From assembly GCA_030594645.1 (NCBI GenBank), contig JAUVEU010000018.1:1-41348 (forward strand): a DNA stretch of 41,348 nucleotides, written 5' to 3'. The DNA comes from Candidatus Aegiribacteria sp. GTDB lineage: Bacteria; Fermentibacterota; Fermentibacteria; Fermentibacterales; JCC-6. Below, one piece after another: positions 33,504-41,348 of this stretch; the first letter of the stretch is position 1, and each line of letters begins with the position of its first letter. A program made the position numbers and the translations under genes. The notes beneath the pieces are model-generated. The model made no database searches, was not told where the DNA came from, and was given only the letters and a program-made list of their open reading frames with translations.

Positions 33504-34142
33504 TCAAAATGAAGCATCAACAATCGCATCCGTTCCGATAACGATTACAACTCCCTCATGGTGAGGCGCGACAGTCTCGATAATGTCCCCACCGGGTTGA
33601 ACCGGTACTGATGAATGTGATGAAAGCCAGGAGGATAATGAATCAGATACAATATTAGCCTGAATAAGATAACCCTCAGGGTAAAGAACTAATGTTACAT
33701 CCGGCGCACCATAATCCTCAATAACAGCAGGTGAAGCACCGGCGGAAATGAGGAGTGTTTCAAGCTGAATAATACTCGCAGACACTGCGGGAGTGCTGAC
33801 AACAGCAACATTTGGAAATGGAGTTAATTCAAAATGATTCTGATTTACAGGCTCATACAGATCCGGATTTCCGGACAGTTCAAAATCAATTTTTCGTACT
33901 GCAAGCTGTGCGTCATGATTGAGAGGTGAATCCGGAAAACGATAAATGAGACTGTTGAAGTTCTCTCTGGAACTGGAAAGGCTTCCTCTGAAATACTGCT
34001 GGGAAGCTCTTGCAAAAATCGACGCGTCATCATCACCGACGGTCATGCCGGACCGATCAACGCTCTCGTTTCCCTGACCACAGGAGGTGGCAATCACAAT
34101 AATGGCAAGTAAAATAATTGATACTTTATTCATCACTTTCAC
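33504..34142 (-). CDS. Lipoprotein with a TPR-like segment and a LytR_C-like domain
   Basis: A 212-residue hypothetical protein. The start is a GTG at 34142, chosen because GGAGGG ends five nt upstream; ATG 34133 is an alternative. The signal peptide ends at a Ala-Thr-Ser-Cys lipobox. A short TPR-like helical pair (about 42-88) precedes a domain (about 108-170) with NVAVVSTP and the VIEDYGAPDVTLVLYPEG strand pattern of LytR C-terminal (CpsA/LytR_C) domains. It overlaps the end of ftsK by 17 nt. An envelope or cell-wall role is likely; the exact one is unknown. Confidence 0.75.
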   Translation of the reverse strand: MKVMNKVSIILLAIIVIATSCGQGNESVDRSGMTVGDDDASIFARASQQYFRGSLSSSRENFNSLIYRFPDSPLNHDAQLAVRKIDFELSGNPDLYEPVNQNHFELTPFPNVAVVSTPAVSASIIQLETLLISAGASPAVIEDYGAPDVTLVLYPEGYLIQANIVSDSLSSWLSSHSSVPVQPGGDIIETVAPHHEGVVIVIGTDAIVDASF

Positions 34143-36345
34143 TGGTTCCCTCCAGCTCGTCCGGGGTTATAAGGACATCTCTTGCTTTGCTGCCCTGAAA
34201 CTTACCCACAACACCCGCCTGCTCCAGCATATCGATCAGACTGGCTGCACGGGAGTATCCAACTCTCAGTCTTCTCTGAATAATGGACACTGAACCCTGC
34301 TGAGTGTGAACAACAACCTGTTTTGCTTTTTCAAAAAGCGGGTCATCAATCTTTATCGCACATGGATCCATAAGGTTCCCGCCAATTTCATCAGGGAGTT
34401 CAAATTCAAACGGAATTTCAGGCTGATCTCTTAAATGCTCTACGATTGTTCTGATTTCCTCAGTCGTGATAAACGAACCGTGAACTCTGACCGGTTCAGG
34501 TGTTGCTGTTGGAAGGAACAGCATATCGCCCTTGCCAAGAAGCTTTTCCGCACCGTTCATATCCAGTATTGTGCGTGAATCTGTTTTCGATTGGACATTA
34601 AACGCGATCCTTGACGGGAAGTTCGCCTTTATCACACCTGTGATGACATCAACTGAAGGTCGCTGTGTCGCAAGAACCATATGAATGCCTACAGCTCTGG
34701 CCATATGAGCAAGCCTTGCAATGGCTGGCTCAACTTCCCTTGATACGGTGAACATGAGGTCGGCCAGCTCATCTATGAATACAACAATAAATGGAATGCG
34801 TTCATCTTCAGACTCAGCCGAAATTCTTGCGTTAAATTCAGTAATGGATCGCACTCCAATTCTGGAGAGTCTTTTGTATCGGGTTTCCATCTCTGAAACC
34901 AGTGCGTCCAGCAGCAACGTCGCTTTGTCCGTTTCGAGAATTACGGGTGCCCACAGGTGCGGAATGCCTTCGTAAATCGAAAGTTCGAGCATTTTCGGAT
35001 CGATCATCGCAAGTCTGACTTCCGCGGGGGTTCTGGTAAGAAGAAGAGATGCAATAATGGAATGCATGCAAACGCTCTTTCCAGAGCCTGTAGCTCCCGC
35101 TATCAGAAGATGAGGCATTGTGGTTATATCCGCAATGAACGGTTCTCCTTCGATCTTTTTTCCGAGCGCAATAGGCAAATGCTGATTTGAAATAGAATCC
35201 ATTATTTCTCTGAGATAAACAGTTTCCGGGAAAGGATTCGGAACTTCAATTCCCACTGCTCCCTTCCCCGGTATAGGGGCCAGGATGCGAATTCTGCGGG
35301 CTTTCAGAGCCAGGGCAAGATCATCTGAAAGAGATACGAATCTGTTCACTTTAATTCCGGGTCCGGGAGTGACTTCGAATCTGGTAATCACAGGACCGGG
35401 ATAACTGTTCTCGATCTGGCATTCAATCCCGAAATCATCCAGCTTTTCAACAAGGAGTTCACCCTGCTCCTTCATCATCTGAGGTGAAGTTCTCTTCCTT
35501 AAACGCTCATCAGGCAGATCAAGGCAGGAAATGGGAGGAATGACAAAACCGGCAGCATCCTGCTGATCTGTTCTCATTGTAGTTCGTGGTTTTCCTGAAA
35601 CATGTACGGGGCTGACCGCACGCCTTTTCTTCGTTGATATATCGATTTTGTTCTTATGATCAAGGGAAGGTTCATCAGGAATTCCTTCCGACATAAATGG
35701 AAGATCCGTAACCGCTTCTTCGCTCTGATCTCTTGACCATGCGTTTGAAGCAGAAGTGCCTGATTCTCCTGTTGATCGAATATTCTTCCCCTTCATCTTC
35801 TTCTGCTTCATACCGCCGAGCAGCCTTAAAAAACTGTCTGCGAGAGACTGGAAATCTCTGCCGATATCCCAACCTGTGAAAGCTACAAGAGATGCTACAA
35901 ATGCTGTGAAAAGGATCAGGAATGTGATCGGAGCTCCGATAAGCGGGACAAGTATATCACCGAGTCCGCCTCCGATACTGCCTCCTGGAATATCATGAAA
36001 CACACCGGACAGTCGACTTATCACCAGATCAATAACAGCCGTGAAGAAATATCCGATAACGGCTATTCCTGATAAAATCCTGAATCCGACTTTTTTTATC
36101 CTAAGATCAAGCAGCCAGGCTCCGGTCTGAAAAAGAAACAGTGGAAGAAGGATGGACAGGTAGCCCAGATGCTCAATAAGATAGGCACGAATCTGACCGG
36201 TAAATTCAGTCGAAGGGATCGCAAGTATTATCGCAAGAGCAACACCAAGGAAAAAGAAAAGGACAACAGAGATGTTGCGCAGACGGTTTACTTTTCGCTT
36301 TCGAGTTCTTCTTTTTCTTGCTGACTGCCGTTTTCTTGTTGCCAT
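34126..36345 (-). CDS. ftsK: FtsK/SpoIIIE DNA translocase
   Basis: Septum-located motor that clears chromosomal DNA during division and activates dimer resolution. At 739 aa it is a short-linker type. A basic N-terminus is followed by about four membrane helices (about 24-160), a short hydrophilic linker (about 175-265), the alpha/beta motor with Walker A GATGSGKS (417-424) and Walker B VVFIDELADL (D525), and a C-terminal gamma winged-helix (about 670-730, RRLRVGYSRAASLID) that reads KOPS-type sites. The ATG shares a base with the HU-fusion stop. I did not identify KOPS or dif in the window. Confidence 0.96.
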   Translation of the reverse strand: MATRKRQSARKRRTRKRKVNRLRNISVVLFFFLGVALAIILAIPSTEFTGQIRAYLIEHLGYLSILLPLFLFQTGAWLLDLRIKKVGFRILSGIAVIGYFFTAVIDLVISRLSGVFHDIPGGSIGGGLGDILVPLIGAPITFLILFTAFVASLVAFTGWDIGRDFQSLADSFLRLLGGMKQKKMKGKNIRSTGESGTSASNAWSRDQSEEAVTDLPFMSEGIPDEPSLDHKNKIDISTKKRRAVSPVHVSGKPRTTMRTDQQDAAGFVIPPISCLDLPDERLRKRTSPQMMKEQGELLVEKLDDFGIECQIENSYPGPVITRFEVTPGPGIKVNRFVSLSDDLALALKARRIRILAPIPGKGAVGIEVPNPFPETVYLREIMDSISNQHLPIALGKKIEGEPFIADITTMPHLLIAGATGSGKSVCMHSIIASLLLTRTPAEVRLAMIDPKMLELSIYEGIPHLWAPVILETDKATLLLDALVSEMETRYKRLSRIGVRSITEFNARISAESEDERIPFIVVFIDELADLMFTVSREVEPAIARLAHMARAVGIHMVLATQRPSVDVITGVIKANFPSRIAFNVQSKTDSRTILDMNGAEKLLGKGDMLFLPTATPEPVRVHGSFITTEEIRTIVEHLRDQPEIPFEFELPDEIGGNLMDPCAIKIDDPLFEKAKQVVVHTQQGSVSIIQRRLRVGYSRAASLIDMLEQAGVVGKFQGSKARDVLITPDELEGTSESDE

Positions 36346-36875
36346 TATATCTGCCTCATGGTGCTGCCGTTTGAGTCAATCGGAAATGCCGGATCGCTCT
36401 CCAGCTTCCCGTCAATCCAGTATTTGTATTTCAAAGTCTGTCCTGATACCGTATCTATCTCCGCTACCCAGCTTCCGTCAGGAAGTCTCTGCATCGGATT
36501 TCTGTTTTCATTCCAGTTATTGAATTTACCGACAACGGATACCTTCATCGCATTCTTTGCGGTAAGACAGAGGAAATCAACTTTTACCTTTTTCCCAAGC
36601 TTTGCCTGTATGGACTGCTTAAGATCGTTATATGGCCTGAATACAGGTCGTATTCGAGGAGGAATTTCAATTATACCATCGCCCTGCGGATCGCGCGCTC
36701 TCCTTTTTCTTCCTTCCTTTGATTCGAAACATCCGAATCCTCGAAGGTAAATAGTCTCCCCGGCACAGAGGCGCTCAGTGATGGTCTCCAGGAGCGCTGT
36801 AAGAACAGTACGCGTATCTTTTCGACTAACACCGGTTCTTTCAGCTACTTCACATGCAAGCTCTTCTTTGGTCAT
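36345..36875 (-). CDS. HU/IHF-family DNA-binding protein fused to a CBM48/AMPK-beta-like glycogen-binding domain
   Basis: A 176-residue fusion. Residues 1-94 are an HU/IHF fold: the helical dimer part, LRGFGCFESKEG, and beta-arms where the usual NP tip reads DP (D62-P63), keeping the DNA-intercalating proline. Residues 108-176 match the AMPK-beta/isoamylase N-terminal (CBM48) pattern closely: VGKFNNW (115-121), LKYKYWIDG (148-156) and DPAFPID. The tryptophan (W121) and lysine (K151) matching carbohydrate-contact residues of AMPK-beta are kept; the second contact tryptophan is a Leu. It may couple nucleoid binding to a glycogen or sugar signal, or the domain may be a simple protein-interaction module. 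GGGAG precedes the ATG. Confidence 0.88.
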   Translation of the reverse strand: MTKEELACEVAERTGVSRKDTRTVLTALLETITERLCAGETIYLRGFGCFESKEGRKRRARDPQGDGIIEIPPRIRPVFRPYNDLKQSIQAKLGKKVKVDFLCLTAKNAMKVSVVGKFNNWNENRNPMQRLPDGSWVAEIDTVSGQTLKYKYWIDGKLESDPAFPIDSNGSTMRQI

Positions 36876-36915
36876 GATACTCCCAGCTATCTCACCATGT
36901 TAACAGACGTTGAAC

Positions 36916-36944
36916 TCAATACACTCATTAGTGTTATCCGTCAA
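36916..36944 (-). promoter_or_regulatory. Putative sigma-70 promoter of the HU fusion-ftsK-lolA-rimO operon
   Basis: Minus-strand TTGACG (36944-36939) and TATTGA (36921-36916) are separated by 17 nt. The -35 is strong and the -10 moderate. It would give a leader of about 35 nt. The rest of the gap to the shikimate kinase gene shows nothing further. Confidence 0.45.
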
Positions 36945-37024
36945 GCTGGTACTGCGTATCTGATGTCATTCAAAAGACAAATGTTTCTCTCCCGCAACCT
37001 GTTTTAATGTGTTATCATCATTCC

Positions 37025-37561
37025 ATGAAAAAGCATAACATTCAAACTGCCTCAATCTTTATTGCAGGCCCTCCCTTTTCGGGCAAGTCTTCAACAGGAT
37101 GCATTCTCGCATCCATGCTTGAATTGCCCTTTTACGATCTGGATACCGTTATTGAATCTTTCACGGGAATGCGAATATCCGAGATTTTCAGAACATCAGG
37201 AGAAGAAAAATTCAGAGAACTGGAATCCGACAGTCTGGAGCGACTGCTGAAAAAGAATGAAAGAATGATTCTCGCGCTTGGAGGCGGCTCCCTTCTTAAT
37301 GAAACAAATCTTTTGTCAGTCAAAGAACGGGGAATTCTTTTCACTCTTAACGCTTCTCCTGAAACTCTTCAAATGAGAAGAGAACACCAGAATGGAAAAC
37401 GGCCCCTCGCTCTCAATGGGACCGCACTGCTCAAACTCCTTTCAGTACGAAAACAGCACTATGATTCGCTACCGAACCGGATTGATACCACACACCTGAC
37501 ACCTGTGGAAGCAGCAGCCAGAATCGCAGTTTTAAATAGTGACAGGGACGAATGTCACTAA
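37025..37561 (+). CDS. Shikimate kinase-like protein
   Basis: P-loop kinase of 178 aa, probably phosphorylating shikimate in aromatic amino-acid synthesis. The Walker A is GPPFSGKS (15-22). The substrate-binding DxD is FYDLDTVIE, GG(G) is in LALGGGSLL, and the lid arginine region reads NGKRPLAL. Length matches AroK. The ATG at 37025 is preferred to 37007. No ribosome site precedes either, while a TATCAT sits at the position of a -10 box for a leaderless transcript; that is weak evidence. No other aro gene is nearby, so a related small kinase cannot be excluded. Confidence 0.85.
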   Translation: MKKHNIQTASIFIAGPPFSGKSSTGCILASMLELPFYDLDTVIESFTGMRISEIFRTSGEEKFRELESDSLERLLKKNERMILALGGGSLLNETNLLSVKERGILFTLNASPETLQMRREHQNGKRPLALNGTALLKLLSVRKQHYDSLPNRIDTTHLTPVEAAARIAVLNSDRDECH

Positions 37562-37663
37562 CTTAAGCCTTTCGATATTGTGATTTATGTGGTAGTTCAT
37601 TGAATTGTGTTCTTGTAAAATCACCATTCTATCGTATGATAAAATCTTACATGCTCCGAATCG

Positions 37664-39193
37664 TTAGTCACTTACGACATCCTCGTCGAGATGAACGGTA
37701 AGGCCTATAGGTCCATCATCGTCCTCGCGATTCTTTCTCCATGATGTAAAAACATAGGTGTCATCCCCTTCGGTGAACGTCTGAAGGTCGAAGGCCTGCA
37801 TCTCGAAATCATCGACTTCATAGCTGTCATAGCTGTCTATGGAGAAGTCGTCGAAGTTGGAATCTCCGGTTGTGTCTTCTCCGAAGGGATCCAGAAATTC
37901 CGAGAGATCGAAAAGGCGAAGACCGTCGACCCCTCCCGCGAGGTACACGTGTATGGTTGGCGGATCATCAGATGAATTGGATGCAACTCCGATCCCGAAA
38001 GTCTCCCCTGGAAACGATCCGGCGTCTGCCTGGGAAATAGTATCATCATCCACATTTCCTGATCCGTGCCAGTCCCAGTCCGGGTCTATTCCTGTGCCCT
38101 CACATGGCCTTGTGTCACAGTCCCACTGCCATACGTGTTGAGGGGCATCGGGCTTCGAAACATCGCACACTATGAATCCCATAGTTCTGTTCGAAAAGAA
38201 GAGAAGACGGCTCTCGACCTGGATGCTGCCGAGATCTGAGAACGTACTGCTGCCGCCCTCGAGCACGACAGCCCTGTGAACATCGCCCAATTCTCCATCT
38301 ATATCCTCTCCCGGCTCGTACTCCCAGCCACCGTGCTGAGATGCCGCGATTCGGGAGACAGTAGTAGCATTGGAATCCGCGGGATCCCAGATGAGTACCC
38401 CTCCATTATGGCAAGTCGTATAGCAAAGTGGTCCATCGAATTCACTGCCGTACCGGAAGCGCTGAACAGTAGTCACCCAGGGTCTGGCCTTCGGCGCTGC
38501 ATGCCTTGCCCCGTAGTAGAGATAGGGAACAGTGAACGTACTATCGTCATCGAATCGGCTGCTGTCGCTGTCAAAGCTGGCAAGCAATATCACGTGCTGT
38601 AATGGATTGGCGAATTCTGTTGAAATCGCGTAGTCCCACACAGCAGACGAGGGAAGCTCGGCGACATAGTAGACATTCCCATGGTCACCGTTGTCACATT
38701 TGAAGCAGTTGTCGATAACAACCAAGAGCGAATCCTGATCCCTCTCAGTGAGACGAACGATACTTATTGATCCTCCTTCAGTCCCTTCGGCCATAGTCGG
38801 TATCACAAGGCATGACTCCTCACCGTCACCAGCAACATCCAGATCCATGAAGATCGGTGACCAGGCAATGGGATCATCGATGCTGTCGACCTCGACATTG
38901 ACCTCATCCTCGAATGTGAGCCTGTTGTTTCCGGTGTTGAATGAGTATAATCTTACAGCGTCTAAGCCATCGGTGATTGCGACGAGTAGGGTCGACTCCT
39001 CCTGCAGGCTGTCACCCTCCAGAAACATCACCTCTGCTACTGCCAACTTCGCTCCTGAGTACTGGTTCCCCGAAAAGTTTGCATCCTCGATGGAATCCCA
39101 CGTGTCCGCGAGCGCGAGACTGCTCAGGCAGAGCAGTACTACTGCAGGGATGATTATTCCTCCGCAAGCTCTGCATGATGCTGATGTAACCAT
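37664..39193 (-). CDS. Secreted LVIVD-type beta-propeller protein
   Basis: A 509-residue exported protein. A signal peptide (about 1-30, ending SLALA) is followed by an acidic propeller region with LVIVD-like blades such as FIVCDVSKPDAPQHVW and YLAGGVDGLRLFDLSEF. A run of Asp/Ser/Phe residues (about 435-465) precedes the last blade. Eight or more cysteines are present, several in pairs, so disulfides are likely. It ends without a T9SS sorting domain, unlike its neighbour. It follows the FG-GAP gene by 90 nt, and GGAGGAG precedes the ATG. A surface or periplasmic binding role is plausible; no enzyme motif is seen. Confidence 0.82.
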   Translation of the reverse strand: MVTSASCRACGGIIIPAVVLLCLSSLALADTWDSIEDANFSGNQYSGAKLAVAEVMFLEGDSLQEESTLLVAITDGLDAVRLYSFNTGNNRLTFEDEVNVEVDSIDDPIAWSPIFMDLDVAGDGEESCLVIPTMAEGTEGGSISIVRLTERDQDSLLVVIDNCFKCDNGDHGNVYYVAELPSSAVWDYAISTEFANPLQHVILLASFDSDSSRFDDDSTFTVPYLYYGARHAAPKARPWVTTVQRFRYGSEFDGPLCYTTCHNGGVLIWDPADSNATTVSRIAASQHGGWEYEPGEDIDGELGDVHRAVVLEGGSSTFSDLGSIQVESRLLFFSNRTMGFIVCDVSKPDAPQHVWQWDCDTRPCEGTGIDPDWDWHGSGNVDDDTISQADAGSFPGETFGIGVASNSSDDPPTIHVYLAGGVDGLRLFDLSEFLDPFGEDTTGDSNFDDFSIDSYDSYEVDDFEMQAFDLQTFTEGDDTYVFTSWRKNREDDDGPIGLTVHLDEDVVSD

Positions 39194-39283
39194 TACTTCT
39201 CCTCCTTCATGTTAATGTAAATGCTTCAAAATCCACCAGATGAGCATCCCCAACAGGTAGCACAGGATACCGGAGTGTTCTGG

Positions 39284-41131
39284 CTACTCTATCACCACGA
39301 AGCGCTGTGTTGCAGTAAAGTTCCCTGAAACCATCCTGCAGAAGTAGATACCGGGTGAGAGTTCGTCAAGGAATACGCTGTGATATCCTGCAGGATACTC
39401 TTCCGTGGAAATCTGTTCGAGAAGCCTGCCAGATACATCGAAGATGGAAAGTTCTACTGCTGAAACTTCAGGCAGACCGAATCTCACCGATGGAACGCTG
39501 CAGGCAGGATTAGGATAGAAGGGAAGCAGTTCGAAGGAGTTAGGCCCGGTATCTCCGGAAATACCCAGAGGATCCCAGGTAAGCATCACATCGCTCAGGG
39601 TAGGCGTAATATCAGGATCAGAGGTTTCAAGGATTACTTTGTACTGAACGTACTGCTCTCCATCGGTAAGGATACCCAGCAGATTGCAGGGCACATAGAA
39701 GGTATCAGACCAGGGCCCCATAGCTCCGGAATCGGGATCAATAGAGGATCGCACCTGGAAACCGATTGATGTTTCTGCTGGTTCAAGGGCTGACCAGTCG
39801 ATAGTACTCCAGACAGGGCTGCATTCGACATCGAGAACACTCGACACCAGAGTGCCTTCAGAAGGATAACTCATGACTTCCCACCAGGCTATCTCGTCCC
39901 CGGTCCTGGCAGCACCGATAACGTCCATGATGCCATCGCCGTTGATGTCCTCCGAGTACACGGAATTTACGCCGCCGAAGCTTCCGTAAACGAGATGACT
40001 GCTCCACGATGTCCCAGAACCGTCCAGGTTCTCAAACCAGTGTATATCGGCCTCATAGTAGCCAGCTCCCAGGATGTCCATATCACCGTCGTTATCCATA
40101 TCCGCCGAGTATACGGAGCTTGCACCTAAAAAGAAGTAACTGTGGACGATGTGCTTGACCCATGATGTGCCGCTGCCGTCGGCGTTCTCCCACCAGCTTA
40201 TATCATCGTAAATGCCTTGCTCAGCAGCACCGAGAACATCCATATCGCCGTCACCGTCGATATCCTCCGAGTACACACACCGGGGATCCTTGAAGTAATC
40301 CTCAACTGTGTGCGTAATCCATAAAGTCCCCGATCCTGTCACATTCTCCCACCAGGCGATCTTGTAATTAGATCCGCCAGCACCGAGGACATCCATATCA
40401 CCGTCACCGTCGATGTCCTCCGAGTAAACGGAGCATGCACCTAAGAAACCACCAGTAATGGTATGCTCGGTCCATGAAATCCCGGAACCGTCCAGGTTCT
40501 CCCACCAGGTTATTTTGTCGGCATCGTATTCAGTTCCAAGGACATCCATGTCACCGTCACCATCGATGTCTTCCGAGTATACGGACATAGCATAGTAGAA
40601 GTCCCCGTCAACGGTGTGCTCTATCCAGGATGTCCCCGTGCCGTCGACGTTCTCCCACCAGGCGATTCCGTAGTCCCAGGTGGAAGAACAGAGGACATCC
40701 ATGTCGCCATCACCGTTGATGTCCTCCGAATAGACCGATATGGCACCATAGAAGTAGTCATCAATGGTGTGCTCAGTCCATGATGTCCCGGAGCCGTCCA
40801 GGTTCTCCCACCAGGTTATGTTGTCGTCAATGTAGGCAGCACCGAGGATATCCATGTCGCCATCACCATCGATGTCCTCAGAGTATACGGAAGCTGCGCC
40901 ATCGAAGTCCCACGCCACGTTATGACCAACGACATCATCGATCATTCCAAGCGCGATATCTCCAGAAACGCTGTAGCATGCTATCCCGGAATCAGAGTAG
41001 AACTCGATGCCGAATTCGGTTACCGGTCCCCAGACACCGGAGCCTCCTGACCAGTCGGTCTGAGTAGCGGAATCAGCATATGTGACTGTGATGGAACTGA
41101 TTATCAGCAAAGGCAGGATTCTTCTATACAT
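39284..41131 (-). CDS. Secreted FG-GAP/VCBS-repeat propeller with C-terminal T9SS sorting domain
   Basis: A 615-residue surface or released protein. A signal peptide (about 1-19) precedes seven tandem repeats (about 81-418). Each has SVYSEDIDGDGDMDVLG, where DxDGDGxxD is a calcium-binding loop, and a WWEN...SGTSW segment, so a seven-bladed integrin-like propeller is expected. Residues about 430-525 form a beta-sandwich spacer. The last 80 residues (YPNPACSVPSVRFGL, then FDVSGRLLE and LSPGIYFCRM) are a type A T9SS sorting domain, so export across the outer membrane by type IX secretion is expected. GGAGGT precedes the ATG at 5-nt spacing. Confidence 0.93.
   Translation of the reverse strand: MYRRILPLLIISSITVTYADSATQTDWSGGSGVWGPVTEFGIEFYSDSGIACYSVSGDIALGMIDDVVGHNVAWDFDGAASVYSEDIDGDGDMDILGAAYIDDNITWWENLDGSGTSWTEHTIDDYFYGAISVYSEDINGDGDMDVLCSSTWDYGIAWWENVDGTGTSWIEHTVDGDFYYAMSVYSEDIDGDGDMDVLGTEYDADKITWWENLDGSGISWTEHTITGGFLGACSVYSEDIDGDGDMDVLGAGGSNYKIAWWENVTGSGTLWITHTVEDYFKDPRCVYSEDIDGDGDMDVLGAAEQGIYDDISWWENADGSGTSWVKHIVHSYFFLGASSVYSADMDNDGDMDILGAGYYEADIHWFENLDGSGTSWSSHLVYGSFGGVNSVYSEDINGDGIMDVIGAARTGDEIAWWEVMSYPSEGTLVSSVLDVECSPVWSTIDWSALEPAETSIGFQVRSSIDPDSGAMGPWSDTFYVPCNLLGILTDGEQYVQYKVILETSDPDITPTLSDVMLTWDPLGISGDTGPNSFELLPFYPNPACSVPSVRFGLPEVSAVELSIFDVSGRLLEQISTEEYPAGYHSVFLDELSPGIYFCRMVSGNFTATQRFVVIE
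39878..40891 (-). repeat. Seven tandem repeats of about 153 bp inside the FG-GAP gene
   Basis: Repeat starts fall at residues 81, 132, 183, 234, 285, 339 and 390 of the protein, so the period is 51 codons with one 54-codon unit. The copies are similar at DNA level, especially around the DGDGDMD-coding stretch, which makes copy-number change and assembly collapse likely. Confidence 0.9.
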
Positions 41132-41151
41132 AAGACACCTCCTGTTTTAAA

Positions 41152-41179
41152 GGATTACGGAAAGTTAACAGGATGTCAA
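41152..41179 (-). promoter_or_regulatory. Putative promoter of the two secreted-propeller genes
   Basis: A perfect minus-strand TTGACA (41179-41174) lies 16 nt from a weak TAATCC (41157-41152). The leader would be about 15 nt and include the AGGAGGTG ribosome site (41143-41136). The remaining 41180-41348 shows no gene or structure that I recognise. Confidence 0.4.
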
Positions 41180-41348
41180 GTTGTTCGGATGAACTGAATG
41201 CCCTCTCCCCCGACGAGATTTCTTCAAAAACGTCGTTTGTCACTTTTATTGGTGGGTGGCACTGTTTTGGTACGGAATTTTGAACCGGGTGATAACCTTT
41301 TTCGTGCCAGAATATCGTGAGAATGAGTGATTTTCAGGAGATTTCAGT

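Noticed and set aside
39878-40891. CRISPR-like periodic repeat
   Set aside because: The 153-bp period lies wholly inside an open frame and encodes FG-GAP propeller blades, with no short identical repeats and unique spacers.
1-41348. Global reassignment of TGA to an amino acid
   Set aside because: TGA ends several genes at normal family length (desulfurase, def, tyrS), so it is a stop codon in this genome.

Overview
The window looks like chromosome from a Gram-negative bacterium of the FCB superphylum (Fibrobacteres-Chlorobi-Bacteroidetes and relatives), probably a poorly cultured lineage. The signs are a C-terminal type IX secretion (T9SS) sorting domain on the FG-GAP repeat protein at the right end, a LolA/BamD/SurA-type periplasmic and outer-membrane assembly set, many small lipoproteins, TTG/GTG starts and moderate GC. 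A Fermentibacterota- or Krumholzibacteriota-like organism is my guess; sequence alone cannot settle it. I see no tRNA, rRNA, CRISPR array, phage or intact insertion sequence. Coding density is very high and nearly all genes lie on the minus strand in tightly coupled operons; only pepF, tyrS, the GGDEF gene and the shikimate kinase are on the plus strand.

Layout. 1-3.6 kb: a TlpA-type thioredoxin lipoprotein and a SufS/Csd-type desulfurase in one operon, then a small beta-propeller lipoprotein whose frame is crossed by an in-frame TGA. 3.8-5.6 kb: oligoendopeptidase F. 5.7-7.8 kb: def-fmt-DUF116. 7.9-13.1 kb: yajC, ftsEX, an S4-domain protein and three consecutive parvulin-type foldases. 13.4-20 kb: mfd, an M23 murein hydrolase, a BioD-like/DRTGG ATPase and upp. 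20.1-22.8 kb: tyrS and a PAS-PAS-GGDEF protein. 22.8-29 kb: a long operon with a coiled-coil lipoprotein, AMMECR1 and Memo homologues, dapB, dapA, a slipin, an NfeD-like protein, pilT and nadD. 29-36.9 kb: BamD-like and other TPR lipoproteins, rimO, lolA, a LytR_C-like lipoprotein, ftsK and an HU protein fused to a glycogen-binding-type domain. 37-41.3 kb: shikimate kinase, then two large secreted beta-propeller proteins.

How the genes work together. Much of the window serves envelope biogenesis: secretion (YajC), periplasmic folding (three PPIases), lipoprotein and outer-membrane assembly (LolA, BamD-like), division and chromosome segregation (FtsEX, FtsK, M23 hydrolase), and meso-diaminopimelate/lysine synthesis (DapA, DapB). 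The rest is housekeeping for translation and nucleotide or NAD metabolism (Def, Fmt, TyrS, RimO, Upp, NadD).

Most worth following up: (1) the propeller lipoprotein, where the TGA forms a Cys-Gly-Gly-TGA (CxxU-like) motif and is followed at bacterial-SECIS distance by an 8-bp hairpin with a GGU loop, making it a candidate new selenoprotein, with a simple nonsense mutation as the main alternative; (2) the HU-CBM48-like fusion directly upstream of ftsK; (3) two genes (an AMMECR1 homologue and a PPIase) whose frames have no ATG/GTG/TTG where the protein should begin but have ATA or ATC at the expected place.
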